Of a stretch of DNA of 64,000 nt, positions 1 through 9,102 are shown piece by piece. The stretch is from an uncultured Mediterranea sp. (GTDB lineage Bacteria > Bacteroidota > Bacteroidia > Bacteroidales > Bacteroidaceae): contig CALZEQ010000004.1 of NCBI GenBank assembly GCA_945641355.1, forward strand, positions 1-64,000. Direction: 5' to 3'. Each line of letters opens with the position of its first letter. Position 1 is the first letter of the stretch. The notes beneath the pieces are model-generated. The model saw nothing but the letters and a program-made list of their open reading frames with translations, ran no database searches and was not told the origin of the DNA. Both the position numbers and the translations under genes were made by a program.

Positions 1-253
1 TTACAACATATTTTCTTTGCAGGTTGCCGCTATGGCGGTGTTCATATACCATATAGTATATATGCGTGCGCGCGAGGTGCGTACTTTTTCTTCAATTTAA
101 AATTAACAATTTAAAATTTAAAGTGGCACTATTGGCGGGGTGAGGGCGGAAAATATTCTGCCCCTACCTGCTGACAACGGGACGCGCCATGCCTGCAGAT
201 TGTAAAATATCTGGACAAACAAGAGGCGAAAAATATACAGCCAGGAGAGTGCT

Positions 254-319
254 ACATTCAGTCGTATCATGAAACACATTCAGTCGTATCATGAAATACA
301 TTCAGAATACGAATGAATG
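254..319. repeat. 22-nt-period tandem array (about 3 units)
   Basis: ACATTCAGTCGTATCATGAAAC / ACATTCAGTCGTATCATGAAAT / ACATTCAGAATACGAATGAATG; each unit has TTCA-N9-TGAA. Confidence 0.85.
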
Positions 320-445
320 TTGGGTATCCTAACTGCTTATTTACAATGAGTTACAAAAACGTTTTTTCGCGTTCGCAGCCAATTTTTCAATTTCAATAAT
401 TATTTACAGAACATGCAGAAAAAGTCCCTTATCCGCCGGCCTCAT

Positions 446-535
446 CGTAGGGGCAGACCTGTGCGTCTGCCCAACCCGCACGCAACGCGCCATCGCGAAC
501 GGAATTCAGGGCGGGCACACAGGTACGCCCCTACG
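446..535. repeat. REP/MITE-like intergenic palindromic element
   Basis: 9-bp terminal inverted repeats CGTAGGGGC (446-454) / GCCCCTACG (527-535); internal hairpin GGGCAGAC-N6-GTCTGCCC (451-472). Confidence 0.6.
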
Positions 536-800
536 TTTCCCCCACATTTCCCTTACCGTAGGAACAGGAAACGAACAGGATGCTAAGGGAATGGTAGGGA
601 GATATTTCATCTGGTTGAAGAAACACTGCCCTAAACAATACAATCCGACAAGACATAATGAAGAAACCGTGTTAAGCAATGCGATTTTCTGTATGAATTG
701 CATGATAAAATCCAAAATATCACTTATATTTGCTCTGTCTGTCGTAACCCGAAAGCCCGGATGGGATAGGTGGGTTCCAACCAAGTATATTTCATATATC

Positions 801-1301
801 ATGGGAAAACAAATCAAATTAATGGTTGGTGATATCACCAAGCTCAAAGTGGAGGCTATTGTTAATGCTGCTAACCGCTCTTTGTTGGGTGGGGGTGGCG
901 TAGATGGGGCTATTCATCGTGCTGCGGGTCGAGAATTACTGAAAGAATATGAGACTTTGGGAGGCTGTGAAACAGGACAAAGTAAGATAACAGGGGCGTA
1001 TAATTTGCCTTGCCAATATGTCATTCATACCGTAGGACCCATCTATTATCGTTATCATAAGGAAGAGGCAGCTGATTTGCTGGCTTCATGCTATCGCACT
1101 TCATTGGCCATTGCTCAAAAGAAAGGGATAAAAAGCATTGCTTTCCCATGCATTAGTTGTGGAGTGTATGGCTATCCAAAGATGGATGCGGCCAAGGTGG
1201 CTTTGGAGGCTATCAGAGAAAGTAACTATGAAGGAGCAGTCATTCTATGCTGTTTCTCTGAGGATGATGCGGACTATTACAGAAAATTCGGTGTGATGTA
1301 G
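801..1301 (+). CDS. Macrodomain protein (O-acetyl-ADP-ribose deacetylase-like)
   Basis: [43 protein letters not shown] is a classic macrodomain motif; start placed at the internal ATG at 801 rather than 591. Confidence 0.9.
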   Translation: MGKQIKLMVGDITKLKVEAIVNAANRSLLGGGGVDGAIHRAAGRELLKEYETLGGCETGQSKITGAYNLPCQYVIHTVGPIYYRYHKEEAADLLASCYRTSLAIAQKKGIKSIAFPCISCGVYGYPKMDAAKVALEAIRESNYEGAVILCCFSEDDADYYRKFGVM

Positions 1302-1325
1302 CAGGGGCGCGAAGGAGGCAACCGG

Positions 1326-1703
1326 CTACAGATGCAGTATCACATCTTTGCCGAAAGGAGCCAACGAGAGACCTGCCATCTTGAAGTGCTGGCGGGCAAA
1401 GGGGATACCGATGATGGTGACAAACAGCAGCACACCAAAGAAAAGATGCACCAGGCAGGCCCACAGACCGCCGAAAAGCAGCCACAGCAGGTTGAGCGGA
1501 ATGCGAATGCAACCGATGGGAGAATCGGTACTGCGCACCTCTGCCCCAAAAGGCCACAGACATAGCAAGCCAATCTTGAACGTCTGCAAGGCTACCGGTA
1601 TGCCGATAATGGTAACGGCCAGAGCCAGACTACCCGTAAAATACCCGATGGCGGCCTCCAGTCCGCCGAATACCCACCACAACAAATTTCCTAAAATCTT
1701 CAT
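1326..1703 (-). CDS. YccF-domain inner membrane protein
   Basis: MKILGNLLWWVFGGLEAAIGYFTGSLALAVTIIGIPVALQTFKIG with two repeated halves typical of YccF. Confidence 0.85.
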   Translation of the reverse strand: MKILGNLLWWVFGGLEAAIGYFTGSLALAVTIIGIPVALQTFKIGLLCLWPFGAEVRSTDSPIGCIRIPLNLLWLLFGGLWACLVHLFFGVLLFVTIIGIPFARQHFKMAGLSLAPFGKDVILHL

Positions 1704-1860
1704 CTCCGTATCTGTTTTGAACCGACCATACATCCGCCTGCCATGCATTGCAGCAGGCTTTTTGCTACAAATCTATGCAAAAATATCCGTTTTTCACCCA
1801 ATTTATTAAGAAAATTAAGATTTTTCCGTAAGTTTGCAACAACCTTAATAAATAGATGAA

Positions 1861-2769
1861 ATGAACCACGTACGTACAAACTCGGGCAAGGCCTGGTTGC
1901 TGGCTGCCCGACCCAAAACTTTGACAGGCGCCATCACCCCTGTGCTGGTAGGTTGTGCCCTGGCCTATTCCGACGGACAACTTCAATGGACACCTGCCGT
2001 GCTGTGCCTCCTCTTTGCCTGCCTGATGCAGGTGGCAGCCAACTTTATCAACGACTTGTTTGATTTTCTGAAAGGGAGCGACCGCGAAGACCGGTTGGGA
2101 CCTGAGCGTGCCTGCGCACAAGGCTGGATTACCCCGCAAGCCATGAAGGGCGGCATTGCCATCGTCCTGACTGCTGCCGGGCTGACAGGTTGCAGCCTGC
2201 TCTATCACAGTTGGCACCACCTGCCCTACCAAGGATGGGAACTGGTTGTCATCGGGGTGGGGTGCATGGCTTTCGCCTTTCTGTATACCACCATGCTCTC
2301 GTACCAGGGATGGGGCGACCTGCTGGTGCTGGTATTCTTCGGACTGGTACCTGTATGCGGAACCTACTATGTGCAGGCGTACACGCTGACCCTCAACGTG
2401 CTGCTTGCCGCCGCAGCCTGTGGACTGGCCATCGATGCCCTATTGGTGGTGAACAACTACCGCGACCGCCAGCAAGATGCCATCAGCGGCAAACGTACGC
2501 TGATAGTACGCTATGGCGAGCCGTTCGGCCGCTACCTATACCTCGGCACAGGTGTAGCCGCCTGGGGCCTCACCCTAAGCCTTACCCTTACCGGCAAGCT
2601 CTCGCCGGGTGAAGCATGGGTCCCCACCGCCTACCTGCTGCTGCACGTCCTGACCTGGCGCAAGATGGTGCGCATACGGAGTGGCAAAGAACTGAATGCC
2701 ATCTTGGGCGAGACCTCACGCAACATGTTGTACTTCGGACTGCTGCTGAGTGCGATATTGGTAAGCTGA
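1861..2769 (+). CDS. menA: 1,4-dihydroxy-2-naphthoate polyprenyltransferase
   Basis: UbiA-family motif NFINDLFDFLKGSDREDRLGPERA and NNYRDRQQDAISGKRTL. Confidence 0.9.
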   Translation: MNHVRTNSGKAWLLAARPKTLTGAITPVLVGCALAYSDGQLQWTPAVLCLLFACLMQVAANFINDLFDFLKGSDREDRLGPERACAQGWITPQAMKGGIAIVLTAAGLTGCSLLYHSWHHLPYQGWELVVIGVGCMAFAFLYTTMLSYQGWGDLLVLVFFGLVPVCGTYYVQAYTLTLNVLLAAAACGLAIDALLVVNNYRDRQQDAISGKRTLIVRYGEPFGRYLYLGTGVAAWGLTLSLTLTGKLSPGEAWVPTAYLLLHVLTWRKMVRIRSGKELNAILGETSRNMLYFGLLLSAILVS

Positions 2770-2945
2770 GGCAGATAGTTTCAGAGGATTCGCTTGCACA
2801 GACGCACAAAATCCACTATTTTTGTGGCGAGAAGCGACAAGCGTCAGGAGCCTTCCTCCGATGCAGACGCAACGAATCAATAACTTAACTCAAGTTTCAG
2901 ATTTACATAAACAGGTAGAAATGAACAAGAATAATAGTATAGTAT

Positions 2946-3251
2946 ATGGATAAGCTTGCAACCTTATGGATGTTCGTCCGCCGGCAGAAATACTGGATAA
3001 CGGTGGGAGTGTTTGCCGTCATCATCGGATTTCTGGACGAGAACAGCATGTTGAAACGGCTGAAGTACACCCAAGAGGAACACCAGTTGCGTTCAGAGAT
3101 AGAGAAGTACCGCAAGGAGTACGAAGAGAACACCCGACGGCTGAAGGAGCTGATGGTGGACTCGGATGCCATTGAGCGCATTGCCCGCGAGAAGTATCTG
3201 ATGAAGAAACCCAACGAAGACATCTTCGTCTTCAAAGACGACGTAGAATGA
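2946..3251 (+). CDS. FtsB/DivIC-like septum formation initiator
   Basis: Short single-TM coiled-coil protein ending IERIAREKYLMKKPNEDIFVFKDD. Confidence 0.85.
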   Translation: MDKLATLWMFVRRQKYWITVGVFAVIIGFLDENSMLKRLKYTQEEHQLRSEIEKYRKEYEENTRRLKELMVDSDAIERIAREKYLMKKPNEDIFVFKDDVE

Positions 3252-3592
3252 TGAAACGAGTGATACCCGCCCTCTTTATGGCCGGAGCGACCCTGCTCCT
3301 GATAGGTGCCGCCAGCTACATCACAGGCTGGACCCTGTCGCCCTACCTCTATACCATCGGTGCCACCATGGTGGCGCTGGCCCAAATCAACACCCCTACA
3401 GAAGGCACCTCGCCCACCCTGAAGCGGCTGCACCGGCAGCAGCTGTTCGGTGCCATCCTGCTGGTGCTGACAGGCTTCTTCATGCTCTTCACGCATGGCA
3501 ACGAATGGATCGTATCGCTGACCGTGGCCGCCATTCTGGAGCTGTATACAGCGATACGCATTCCGCAGGAAGAGCAGAAAGAGCAGGGATAA
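3248..3592 (+). CDS. Hypothetical small membrane protein
   Basis: ORF overlapping the upstream stop by 4 nt (ATGA), several hydrophobic segments. Confidence 0.75.
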   Translation: MMKRVIPALFMAGATLLLIGAASYITGWTLSPYLYTIGATMVALAQINTPTEGTSPTLKRLHRQQLFGAILLVLTGFFMLFTHGNEWIVSLTVAAILELYTAIRIPQEEQKEQG

Positions 3593-3613
3593 GAGAGAGC
3601 CGGAGGCTCTCCC

Positions 3614-4417
3614 CTATTCCGCTGCATCCTCCCTATCCACCACCACCTCGGCTGCCTCATCCAGCCTGATGTACAGTTGCGCCTTGTCCGACAGCGGCAT
3701 CCAGCGGACACGGCGGCACTCCCCCTTTGCTATCTGCACATTGTAGGCAGGAGCACTGGCAGAGAGATATTCCGTGTCGATGTGGAACGAGTCCGTCTTC
3801 ACGCGCCAGTTAGGTGTCTTGTCCAGATTGATGTGCAGACGCTGCGCTTCGCCGCTGTTCAGCGTCAGGCTATAGGTTTCTGCCTCCAACGCGCCGAAGC
3901 GGCATTGCTCCACCTGCACATGGCTGTTCACCTGCAGCGCAAGCGAGTCGCGCACCAGTCCGTTCAGACTGACTTGGATGCCGAACGACTCCGACTGGAT
4001 GCGGTCTACCGCCGACGGGATGCGCAGGCGCAGCGCAGGCAGCTGCAGCTGTTGCCGTCTGCCCCCCTTCACTTCTGCCAGAAGGGCATCCCAGTCGATG
4101 TCCAATGCAAGGCGCAGCGTGTCGCCCCTCACCTCCTGCCGCAGGTAGGGAGCCAGCTTGTCGGGCAGCTCCAGCACCGCCTCGTCGCCCTCGGCAGGCT
4201 CCACGCGCAGATGGAGGCGGTTGACCCAACGCGAGGGATTGCTGCGGACCAGCTGCACGACGCGGCCGGCGGGCAAGGTGAGCAATCTGGTCTCTCCCTC
4301 CAGGCAGCGTTCCCTTCCTACAGAATATCCCAGCGTAGAATAGTAGTAGACAAAGCCGCTGATAGCCACACAGCCGGCCAGCAGCATTCCCAATATGATA
4401 TAAGTAGTCCGTTTCAT
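3614..4417 (-). CDS. Hypothetical protein with N-terminal membrane anchor, in GntR/ABC operon
   Basis: N-terminal TM (IILGMLLAGCVAISGFVYYY), overlaps the 4414 ORF by 4 nt. Confidence 0.75.
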   Translation of the reverse strand: MKRTTYIILGMLLAGCVAISGFVYYYSTLGYSVGRERCLEGETRLLTLPAGRVVQLVRSNPSRWVNRLHLRVEPAEGDEAVLELPDKLAPYLRQEVRGDTLRLALDIDWDALLAEVKGGRRQQLQLPALRLRIPSAVDRIQSESFGIQVSLNGLVRDSLALQVNSHVQVEQCRFGALEAETYSLTLNSGEAQRLHINLDKTPNWRVKTDSFHIDTEYLSASAPAYNVQIAKGECRRVRWMPLSDKAQLYIRLDEAAEVVVDREDAAE

Positions 4418-4800
4418 TCGTTTTCCTCCTTTGTATGATGGTTTTGGATATAGGTACGATACATGTCGGCCAGCTCCTTGTCAGAGATGCCCAGCATATA
4501 AAGTTGCTTGAAGAGCGCAGCCGCCTCATCGTCCATGAAGTGCTGCTTGCGCAGCGAGAGAATCAGCCGGCGGGCTCCCCCGGCCACAAAGTAGCCGATG
4601 CCACGCTTGTTGTAGATGATGCCCTGGTTCTGCAGGTAGTCAAACGAGCGCATGGCCGTATTGGCGTTGACCTCCACCGTGGCGGCATATTCGCGTACCG
4701 AGGGGATGCGTTCCTCCTCGCGATAGCGCCCCAGCAGCACCTCATCGCAGATGCGGTCGGCTATCTGCAGATAGATGGGTTTGCTTTCCTTGAACTCCAT
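4414..4800 (-). CDS. GntR-family (YtrA-like) transcriptional regulator
   Basis: KPIYLQIADRICDEVLLGRYREEERIPSVREYAATVEVNANTAMRSFDYLQNQGIIYNKRGIGYFV winged helix; short C-terminal region. Confidence 0.92.
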   Translation of the reverse strand: MEFKESKPIYLQIADRICDEVLLGRYREEERIPSVREYAATVEVNANTAMRSFDYLQNQGIIYNKRGIGYFVAGGARRLILSLRKQHFMDDEAAALFKQLYMLGISDKELADMYRTYIQNHHTKEENE

Positions 4801-4803
4801 AGG

Positions 4804-5661
4804 CTACCAGCGTTGAATGATTTCAGACTCCTTGAAGCGGAAATAGGCAAGTGTCCACAGGACACAGGCACCCAAGGCCAGCAGCAGGGTAGAGAGGCGC
4901 ACCGCCCCCTCCTCGTCCAGCCCGAAGGGGGCGTCCACGTGGCAGAATCCGTCGGGGATGAAGAGCTCGGCACTGCACGCGCCCACCCCCACAAAGAGCA
5001 TGGCCACCAGCACCAGCGCAGTGGTTGTCTTGAGGAAGGCGTTCTTGGGCCAGAGCGTGCTGCCCAGCACATAGAGCGACTGGCAGAAGAAGTAGAACGA
5101 GACCGCCAGACGGAACTTGCCGACCTCCTGGAAAACCGCCCAGTGGCGGGCATCTTCGCCCAGAACAATGTTGGGCGGCACGGGGGCAATCACCTCCCTC
5201 AGCTGGGGATGGACGGCCGAGAAGAAGAGCACCCGCGTCCAGTCGGCCAGCTTGAAGGCTATCAGATAGAGCAGCAGGAAGGCAAACGTATAGATAATCC
5301 ATCGGGTGATGAACTTCTCGAACGAGGTGGCAGGCGTCATCAGCAGATTGATGCGTCCCGTCTTGTTCCGCATACCCTCCATCACAAACGAGGAACTCAG
5401 CAGGCCGGAGAGCATCAGGCCAATGAGCGTGAAGATAACAACAATCTGCCATTGAGGGTCTTCCGTCAGGTAATCGGGCACCTCGTCGGCATAGCGGTCG
5501 TACTCATAGGCACCGTTCCAAAGGAAGAGTACCGTCAGGACATCATACAGTAGTACAAAGCGCATGGCGTTGGTCTTCCAGTTCTCCACCATCTCCTTGC
5601 GGCACAGATCCGTGAAGCGGTGGATGCTAAACAACGTATCAGACAGACTGTTTTTCATCAT
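4804..5661 (-). CDS. ABC-2-like membrane protein (permease partner)
   Basis: Multi-TM protein between GntR and ABC ATPase genes, overlapping reading frames. Confidence 0.75.
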   Translation of the reverse strand: MMKNSLSDTLFSIHRFTDLCRKEMVENWKTNAMRFVLLYDVLTVLFLWNGAYEYDRYADEVPDYLTEDPQWQIVVIFTLIGLMLSGLLSSSFVMEGMRNKTGRINLLMTPATSFEKFITRWIIYTFAFLLLYLIAFKLADWTRVLFFSAVHPQLREVIAPVPPNIVLGEDARHWAVFQEVGKFRLAVSFYFFCQSLYVLGSTLWPKNAFLKTTTALVLVAMLFVGVGACSAELFIPDGFCHVDAPFGLDEEGAVRLSTLLLALGACVLWTLAYFRFKESEIIQRW

Positions 5662-6512
5662 TCTTCCTCCTCCTTTTTTGCGTGAAACAAGGCCGCCATA
5701 CGGTCGGGACAGGCCAGCGTGGCACCGAACAGCAGCTCCAGATTGAGCTCGGACTCCGCCTCCGAGTCGTTGGGCAGCATCATCAGATGGCCCTGCAGCG
5801 AGGGCAGCGTATAGACGGCCTCCCCGGCCAGCGCAGGGTCATCGCTCTCCACAAAGCGGAAGCGGCGGCAGATGTCGGCAGTAGAGGCATCGAGCAGCAC
5901 GCCGCGGTTGTCCATGACGATGACGTGGTCCAGAATGCGGTCGATGTCGCGCACCTGGTGGGTGGATATCAGGATGGTGCGGTCGTCGGACATGCCCGAG
6001 GCGATGAACCTGCGGAACTGGCTCTTGCTGGGGATGTCCAGTCCGTTGGTAGGCTCGTCCATCAGCAGCAGCGAGGTATGGGTAGCCAGTGCGAAGCACA
6101 TGAATACCTTCTTCTTCTGTCCCATGGAGAGGGCACCCAGATGGACGTCGATGTTCATGTCAAACAGGTGGAGGTAGGTCACCATATCCTCCTTGCTGAA
6201 GCGCGGATAGAAGGGGGCGTTCAGCTCGATGTAGCTCACCAGCGAGATGGCCGGCAGGTCGAACTCCTCGGGTACCAGAAACAGGTCGCACAGCGTCTGT
6301 GGCAGACGGCGGCGCACATCCACGCCCCGATAGAGCACCTGCCCGCGGGCAGGCACCAGCAGTCCGCTCATCAGATAGAGCAGCGTAGACTTGCCGGCTC
6401 CGTTCTTGCCCAGCAGGCCATACACCCGCCCCGGCTGCAACGAGAGCGAGAAACCGTCCAGCACCCGCTGCCTCCGATGATAGGCAAATGAAATCTCTTT
6501 TACTTGAATCAT
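5658..6512 (-). CDS. ABC transporter ATP-binding protein
   Basis: Walker A GLLGKNGAGKSTLL, signature LSMGQKKKV, Walker B LLLMDEPTNGLD. Confidence 0.95.
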   Translation of the reverse strand: MIQVKEISFAYHRRQRVLDGFSLSLQPGRVYGLLGKNGAGKSTLLYLMSGLLVPARGQVLYRGVDVRRRLPQTLCDLFLVPEEFDLPAISLVSYIELNAPFYPRFSKEDMVTYLHLFDMNIDVHLGALSMGQKKKVFMCFALATHTSLLLMDEPTNGLDIPSKSQFRRFIASGMSDDRTILISTHQVRDIDRILDHVIVMDNRGVLLDASTADICRRFRFVESDDPALAGEAVYTLPSLQGHLMMLPNDSEAESELNLELLFGATLACPDRMAALFHAKKEEEE

Positions 6513-6526
6513 ATTCTATATTATTA

Positions 6527-6548
6527 GTGTATTAGTTCAATAGTACAC
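6527..6548. promoter_or_regulatory. Putative GntR/YtrA operator upstream of the ABC/GntR operon
   Basis: GTGTATTA-GTTCAA-TAGTACAC near-perfect dyad, adjacent to a minus-strand TATATTTG -7 box (6558-6551). Confidence 0.6.
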
Positions 6549-6624
6549 TGCAAATATAGAGTAAATTTTTGAGAGGAGCCTCCACAATGGCGGAAATAAT
6601 GCAGAAAGTTAACACTATTTAACA

Positions 6625-6930
6625 CTACTGCAGTCGGAACACGATGGGCAGCGTGTACTTCACGGAGACGGCCTTTCCGTTCTGACACCCTGGTTTCCAG
6701 CGCGGTAGTGAGAGCAGCACCCGCACGGCCTCCTTGTCCATCAGTATCTGTAGGATGTCCGTCTCCGGAATCTTTATCTCGGACACCGAGTCGGGCGTAC
6801 GCACCATCACCGGTTCCTTCTTCACGAAGGTGGAGGTCAACATGAAGAAGGTGAGCAACAGCACTGTCACATCGCTCATCGCCGTCATGTCGATGAACGT
6901 GCTTTTCTTCTTTATCTTTTCTCTTCCCAT
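6625..6930 (-). pseudogene. ExbD N-terminus fused to TonB C-terminus (probable internal-deletion remnant)
   Basis: MGREKIKKKSTFIDMTAMSDVTVLLLTFFMLTSTF...PETDILQILMDK (ExbD) joined to EAVRVLLSLPRWKPGCQNGKAVSVKYTLPIVFRLQ (TonB C-terminal motif). Confidence 0.75.
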
Positions 6931-6942
6931 ACCCTTGCACGT

Positions 6943-7206
6943 TTAGGCGGACATCTGTCCGCTATGTTTGGCAGCAAACGTCTGCACGATGGAGAAACCT
7001 ATCTCGTCGAGGCTGTAGGTCAGCTTGTCTATCCGGTTGGTATAGTAGTTGTACGAAATGACCGCCAGCGCACCGGTCAGAATGCCGAATGCCGTATTGA
7101 TGAGCACCTCCGAGATGCCCTGCGACAGCGCCATCGAGTCGGCCGTACCGCCGGCCGATCGGATGCCCCGAAAGGCCCTCTTCTCTTTTTTCAGTTTAGT
7201 TCCCAT
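6943..7206 (-). pseudogene. Truncated ExbB/MotA/TolQ proton-channel protein (internal deletion)
   Basis: Short N-terminus MGTKLKKEKRAFRGIRS joined directly to the conserved ExbB C-terminal part GTADSMALSQGISEVLINTAFGILTGALAVISYNYYTNRIDKLTYSLDEIGFSIVQTFA. Confidence 0.7.
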
Positions 7207-7338
7207 AACGATACGTTTAGTTGATACACAATTCAGTTTGTTATTTGCTTGCAGCTGCTTTTACCTTACGAACAACCTTCCCCCTCCAAATGTTCGGCAG
7301 AAGCGTCCTCCGGCACGCACCTCGCAGCGACCGGCGGC

Positions 7339-7464
7339 GCATCTCGGAAAAACTTTTTCATGCAAGCATGAAAGTTCTTCTCTCAATTTTGATAAAAACC
7401 TCACGCTCGGAAGAACAAATAAATTTTCTCTTCGCTCGCTTACTCGGTTTTTTGCACTATCTTT
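7339..7464 (+). repeat. Promoter-bearing dispersed repeat, long form
   Basis: GCATCTCGGAAAAACTTTTTCATGCAAGCATGAAAGTTCTTCTCTCAATTTT...CTCGGTTTTTTGCACTATCTTT; shared with 7479, 21009 and 28738. Confidence 0.85.
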
Positions 7465-7478
7465 AAATAAGATAGGCT

Positions 7479-7546
7479 GCATCTCGGAAAAACTTTTTCA
7501 TGCAAGCATGAAAGTTCTTCTCTCAATTTGCACTATCTTTGCCCGC
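7479..7546 (+). repeat. Promoter-bearing dispersed repeat, short form upstream of trpS
   Basis: First about 50 nt nearly identical to 7339 copy, then TTTGCACTATCTTTG. Confidence 0.85.
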
Positions 7547-7608
7547 GAGTTGGCGGACAGCCCGCCCCGATATATACGAAGAAAAACAAATAAGATAATA
7601 AGAACGAT

Positions 7609-8703
7609 ATGGCAAAAGAAAAAATCATCCTGACGGGCGACCGCCCCACAGGACGCCTACACATCGGACACTTTGTAGGTTCATTGAGAAGAAGAGTCGA
7701 ACTGCAGAATGCCGGCGACTACAAGAAGATGTTTGTATTCATAGCCGACGCACAGGCGCTGACGGACAATATGGACAACCCCGAGAAGGTGCGCCAGAAC
7801 GTCATCGAGGTGGCGCTGGACTATCTGGCCTGCGGACTGAACCCCGCGAAGTGTACCATCTTCATCCAGTCGCAGATACCCGAACTGTGCGAGCTCAGCT
7901 TCTACTACATGGACCTGGTGACCGTGAGCCGCCTGCAACGCAACCCGACGGTGAAGACCGAGATTCAGATGCGCAACTTCGAGACCAGCATCCCTGTGGG
8001 CTTCTTCACCTACCCCATCAGCCAGGCGGCCGACATCACCGCCTTCAAGGCCACCACGGTGCCTGTGGGCGAGGACCAGGAGCCGATGCTGGAGCAGGCA
8101 CGCGAGATAGTGCGCCGCTTCAACAACATCTACGGCGAGACGCTGGTAGAGCCCGAGATACTGCTGCCCGACAACGCCGCCTGCCTGCGCCTGCCCGGCA
8201 CCGACGGCAAGGCCAAGATGAGCAAGAGCCTGGGCAACTGCATCTACCTGTCGGACACGGCCGACGAGGTGCAGAAGAAGATTCGCAGCATGTACACCGA
8301 CCCCGACCACTTGCGCGTGCAAGACCCCGGCAAGATTGAGGGCAACACCGTGTTCACCTACCTGGATGCCTTCTGCCGCCCCGAGCACTTCGGCCTCTAC
8401 CTGCCCGAATACCCCAACCTGGACGAACTGAAGGCGCACTACCGCCGCGGCGGACTGGGCGATGTGAAGGTGAAGAAGTTCCTGAATGCCATCATGGAGG
8501 AGACGCTGGAGCCCATCCGCACACGCCGCAAGGAGTTCGAGAAGGACATCCCCGCCATCTACGACATGCTGAAGCGTGGCTGTGCCGATGCCCGCGAGGC
8601 CGCTGCCGCCACGCTGGACGAGGTGCGCCGTGCCATGAAGATCAACTACTTTGACGATGCCGACCTGATAGCCGAGCAGGCCCAGCGTTTCCGTCAGGGC
8701 TAA
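7609..8703 (+). CDS. trpS: Tryptophanyl-tRNA synthetase
   Basis: [18 protein letters not shown] (HIGH) and [17 protein letters not shown] (KMSKS). Confidence 0.96.
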   Translation: MAKEKIILTGDRPTGRLHIGHFVGSLRRRVELQNAGDYKKMFVFIADAQALTDNMDNPEKVRQNVIEVALDYLACGLNPAKCTIFIQSQIPELCELSFYYMDLVTVSRLQRNPTVKTEIQMRNFETSIPVGFFTYPISQAADITAFKATTVPVGEDQEPMLEQAREIVRRFNNIYGETLVEPEILLPDNAACLRLPGTDGKAKMSKSLGNCIYLSDTADEVQKKIRSMYTDPDHLRVQDPGKIEGNTVFTYLDAFCRPEHFGLYLPEYPNLDELKAHYRRGGLGDVKVKKFLNAIMEETLEPIRTRRKEFEKDIPAIYDMLKRGCADAREAAAATLDEVRRAMKINYFDDADLIAEQAQRFRQG

Positions 8704-8730
8704 TCTGACTGTCTATCTTCATACAAAAAA

Positions 8731-8760
8731 ATGCGTTTCCGGGGCTGTACGGAAACGCAT
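8731..8760. terminator. Bidirectional intrinsic terminator
   Basis: ATGCGTTTCCG-N8-CGGAAACGCAT, flanked by A- and T-runs. Confidence 0.85.
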
Positions 8761-8773
8761 TTCTTTTTTTTCA

Positions 8774-8884
8774 TTATCGGCAGGCCGATACGCCCAGTGC
8801 GCCTGCCACCGCCGATGCCACGGCGATGACGATTTTCAGCAGCAGGTCCCAGCTGAAGCCTTTCTTCTTGGTAGTATTGTCCAT
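8774..8884 (-). CDS. Smalltalk-type micro-protein (36 aa)
   Basis: MDNTTKKKGFSWDLLLKIVIAVASAVAGALGVSACR, not in ORF track; matches the pattern of Bacteroidetes 'smalltalk' proteins. Confidence 0.7.
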   Translation of the reverse strand: MDNTTKKKGFSWDLLLKIVIAVASAVAGALGVSACR

Positions 8885-8927
8885 GTTGTTCAATTTAAAA
8901 TATAGGGGTGCAACATATTGCATTCCT

Positions 8928-8958
8928 ACTTGTCACTTGTAGCTTGTAACTCGTAACT
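8928..8958. repeat. Heptameric repeat array (R)CT(Y)GTA
   Basis: ACTTGTC ACTTGTA GCTTGTA ACTCGTA ACT. Confidence 0.75.
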
Positions 8959-8983
8959 GAAAAAGCACCATCGGAGCAGGCAT

Positions 8984-9025
8984 AAAAAAAGTACTGCCCG
9001 ATACCTTCACAGGCCGGGGCAGCAC
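8984..9025 (-). terminator. Intrinsic terminator of gdhA
   Basis: Minus strand GTGCTGCCC...GGGCAGTAC followed by TTTTTTT. Confidence 0.75.
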
Positions 9026-9102
9026 AAACCACAAATACAAATACAACTAAACAAAGTTTCTTATTTAAGTACCGCATGTCTGCGACATACGGTCAGTCAG
9101 CA

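Noticed and set aside
591-800. N-terminal extension of the macrodomain ORF
   Set aside because: Upstream segment lacks macrodomain similarity and crosses AT-rich intergenic sequence; MGKQIK at 801 is the natural start.
4435-5553. 372-aa plus-strand ORF opposite GntR/permease genes
   Set aside because: Composition typical of antisense translation (H/Q/R/G-rich), spans two genuine minus-strand genes.
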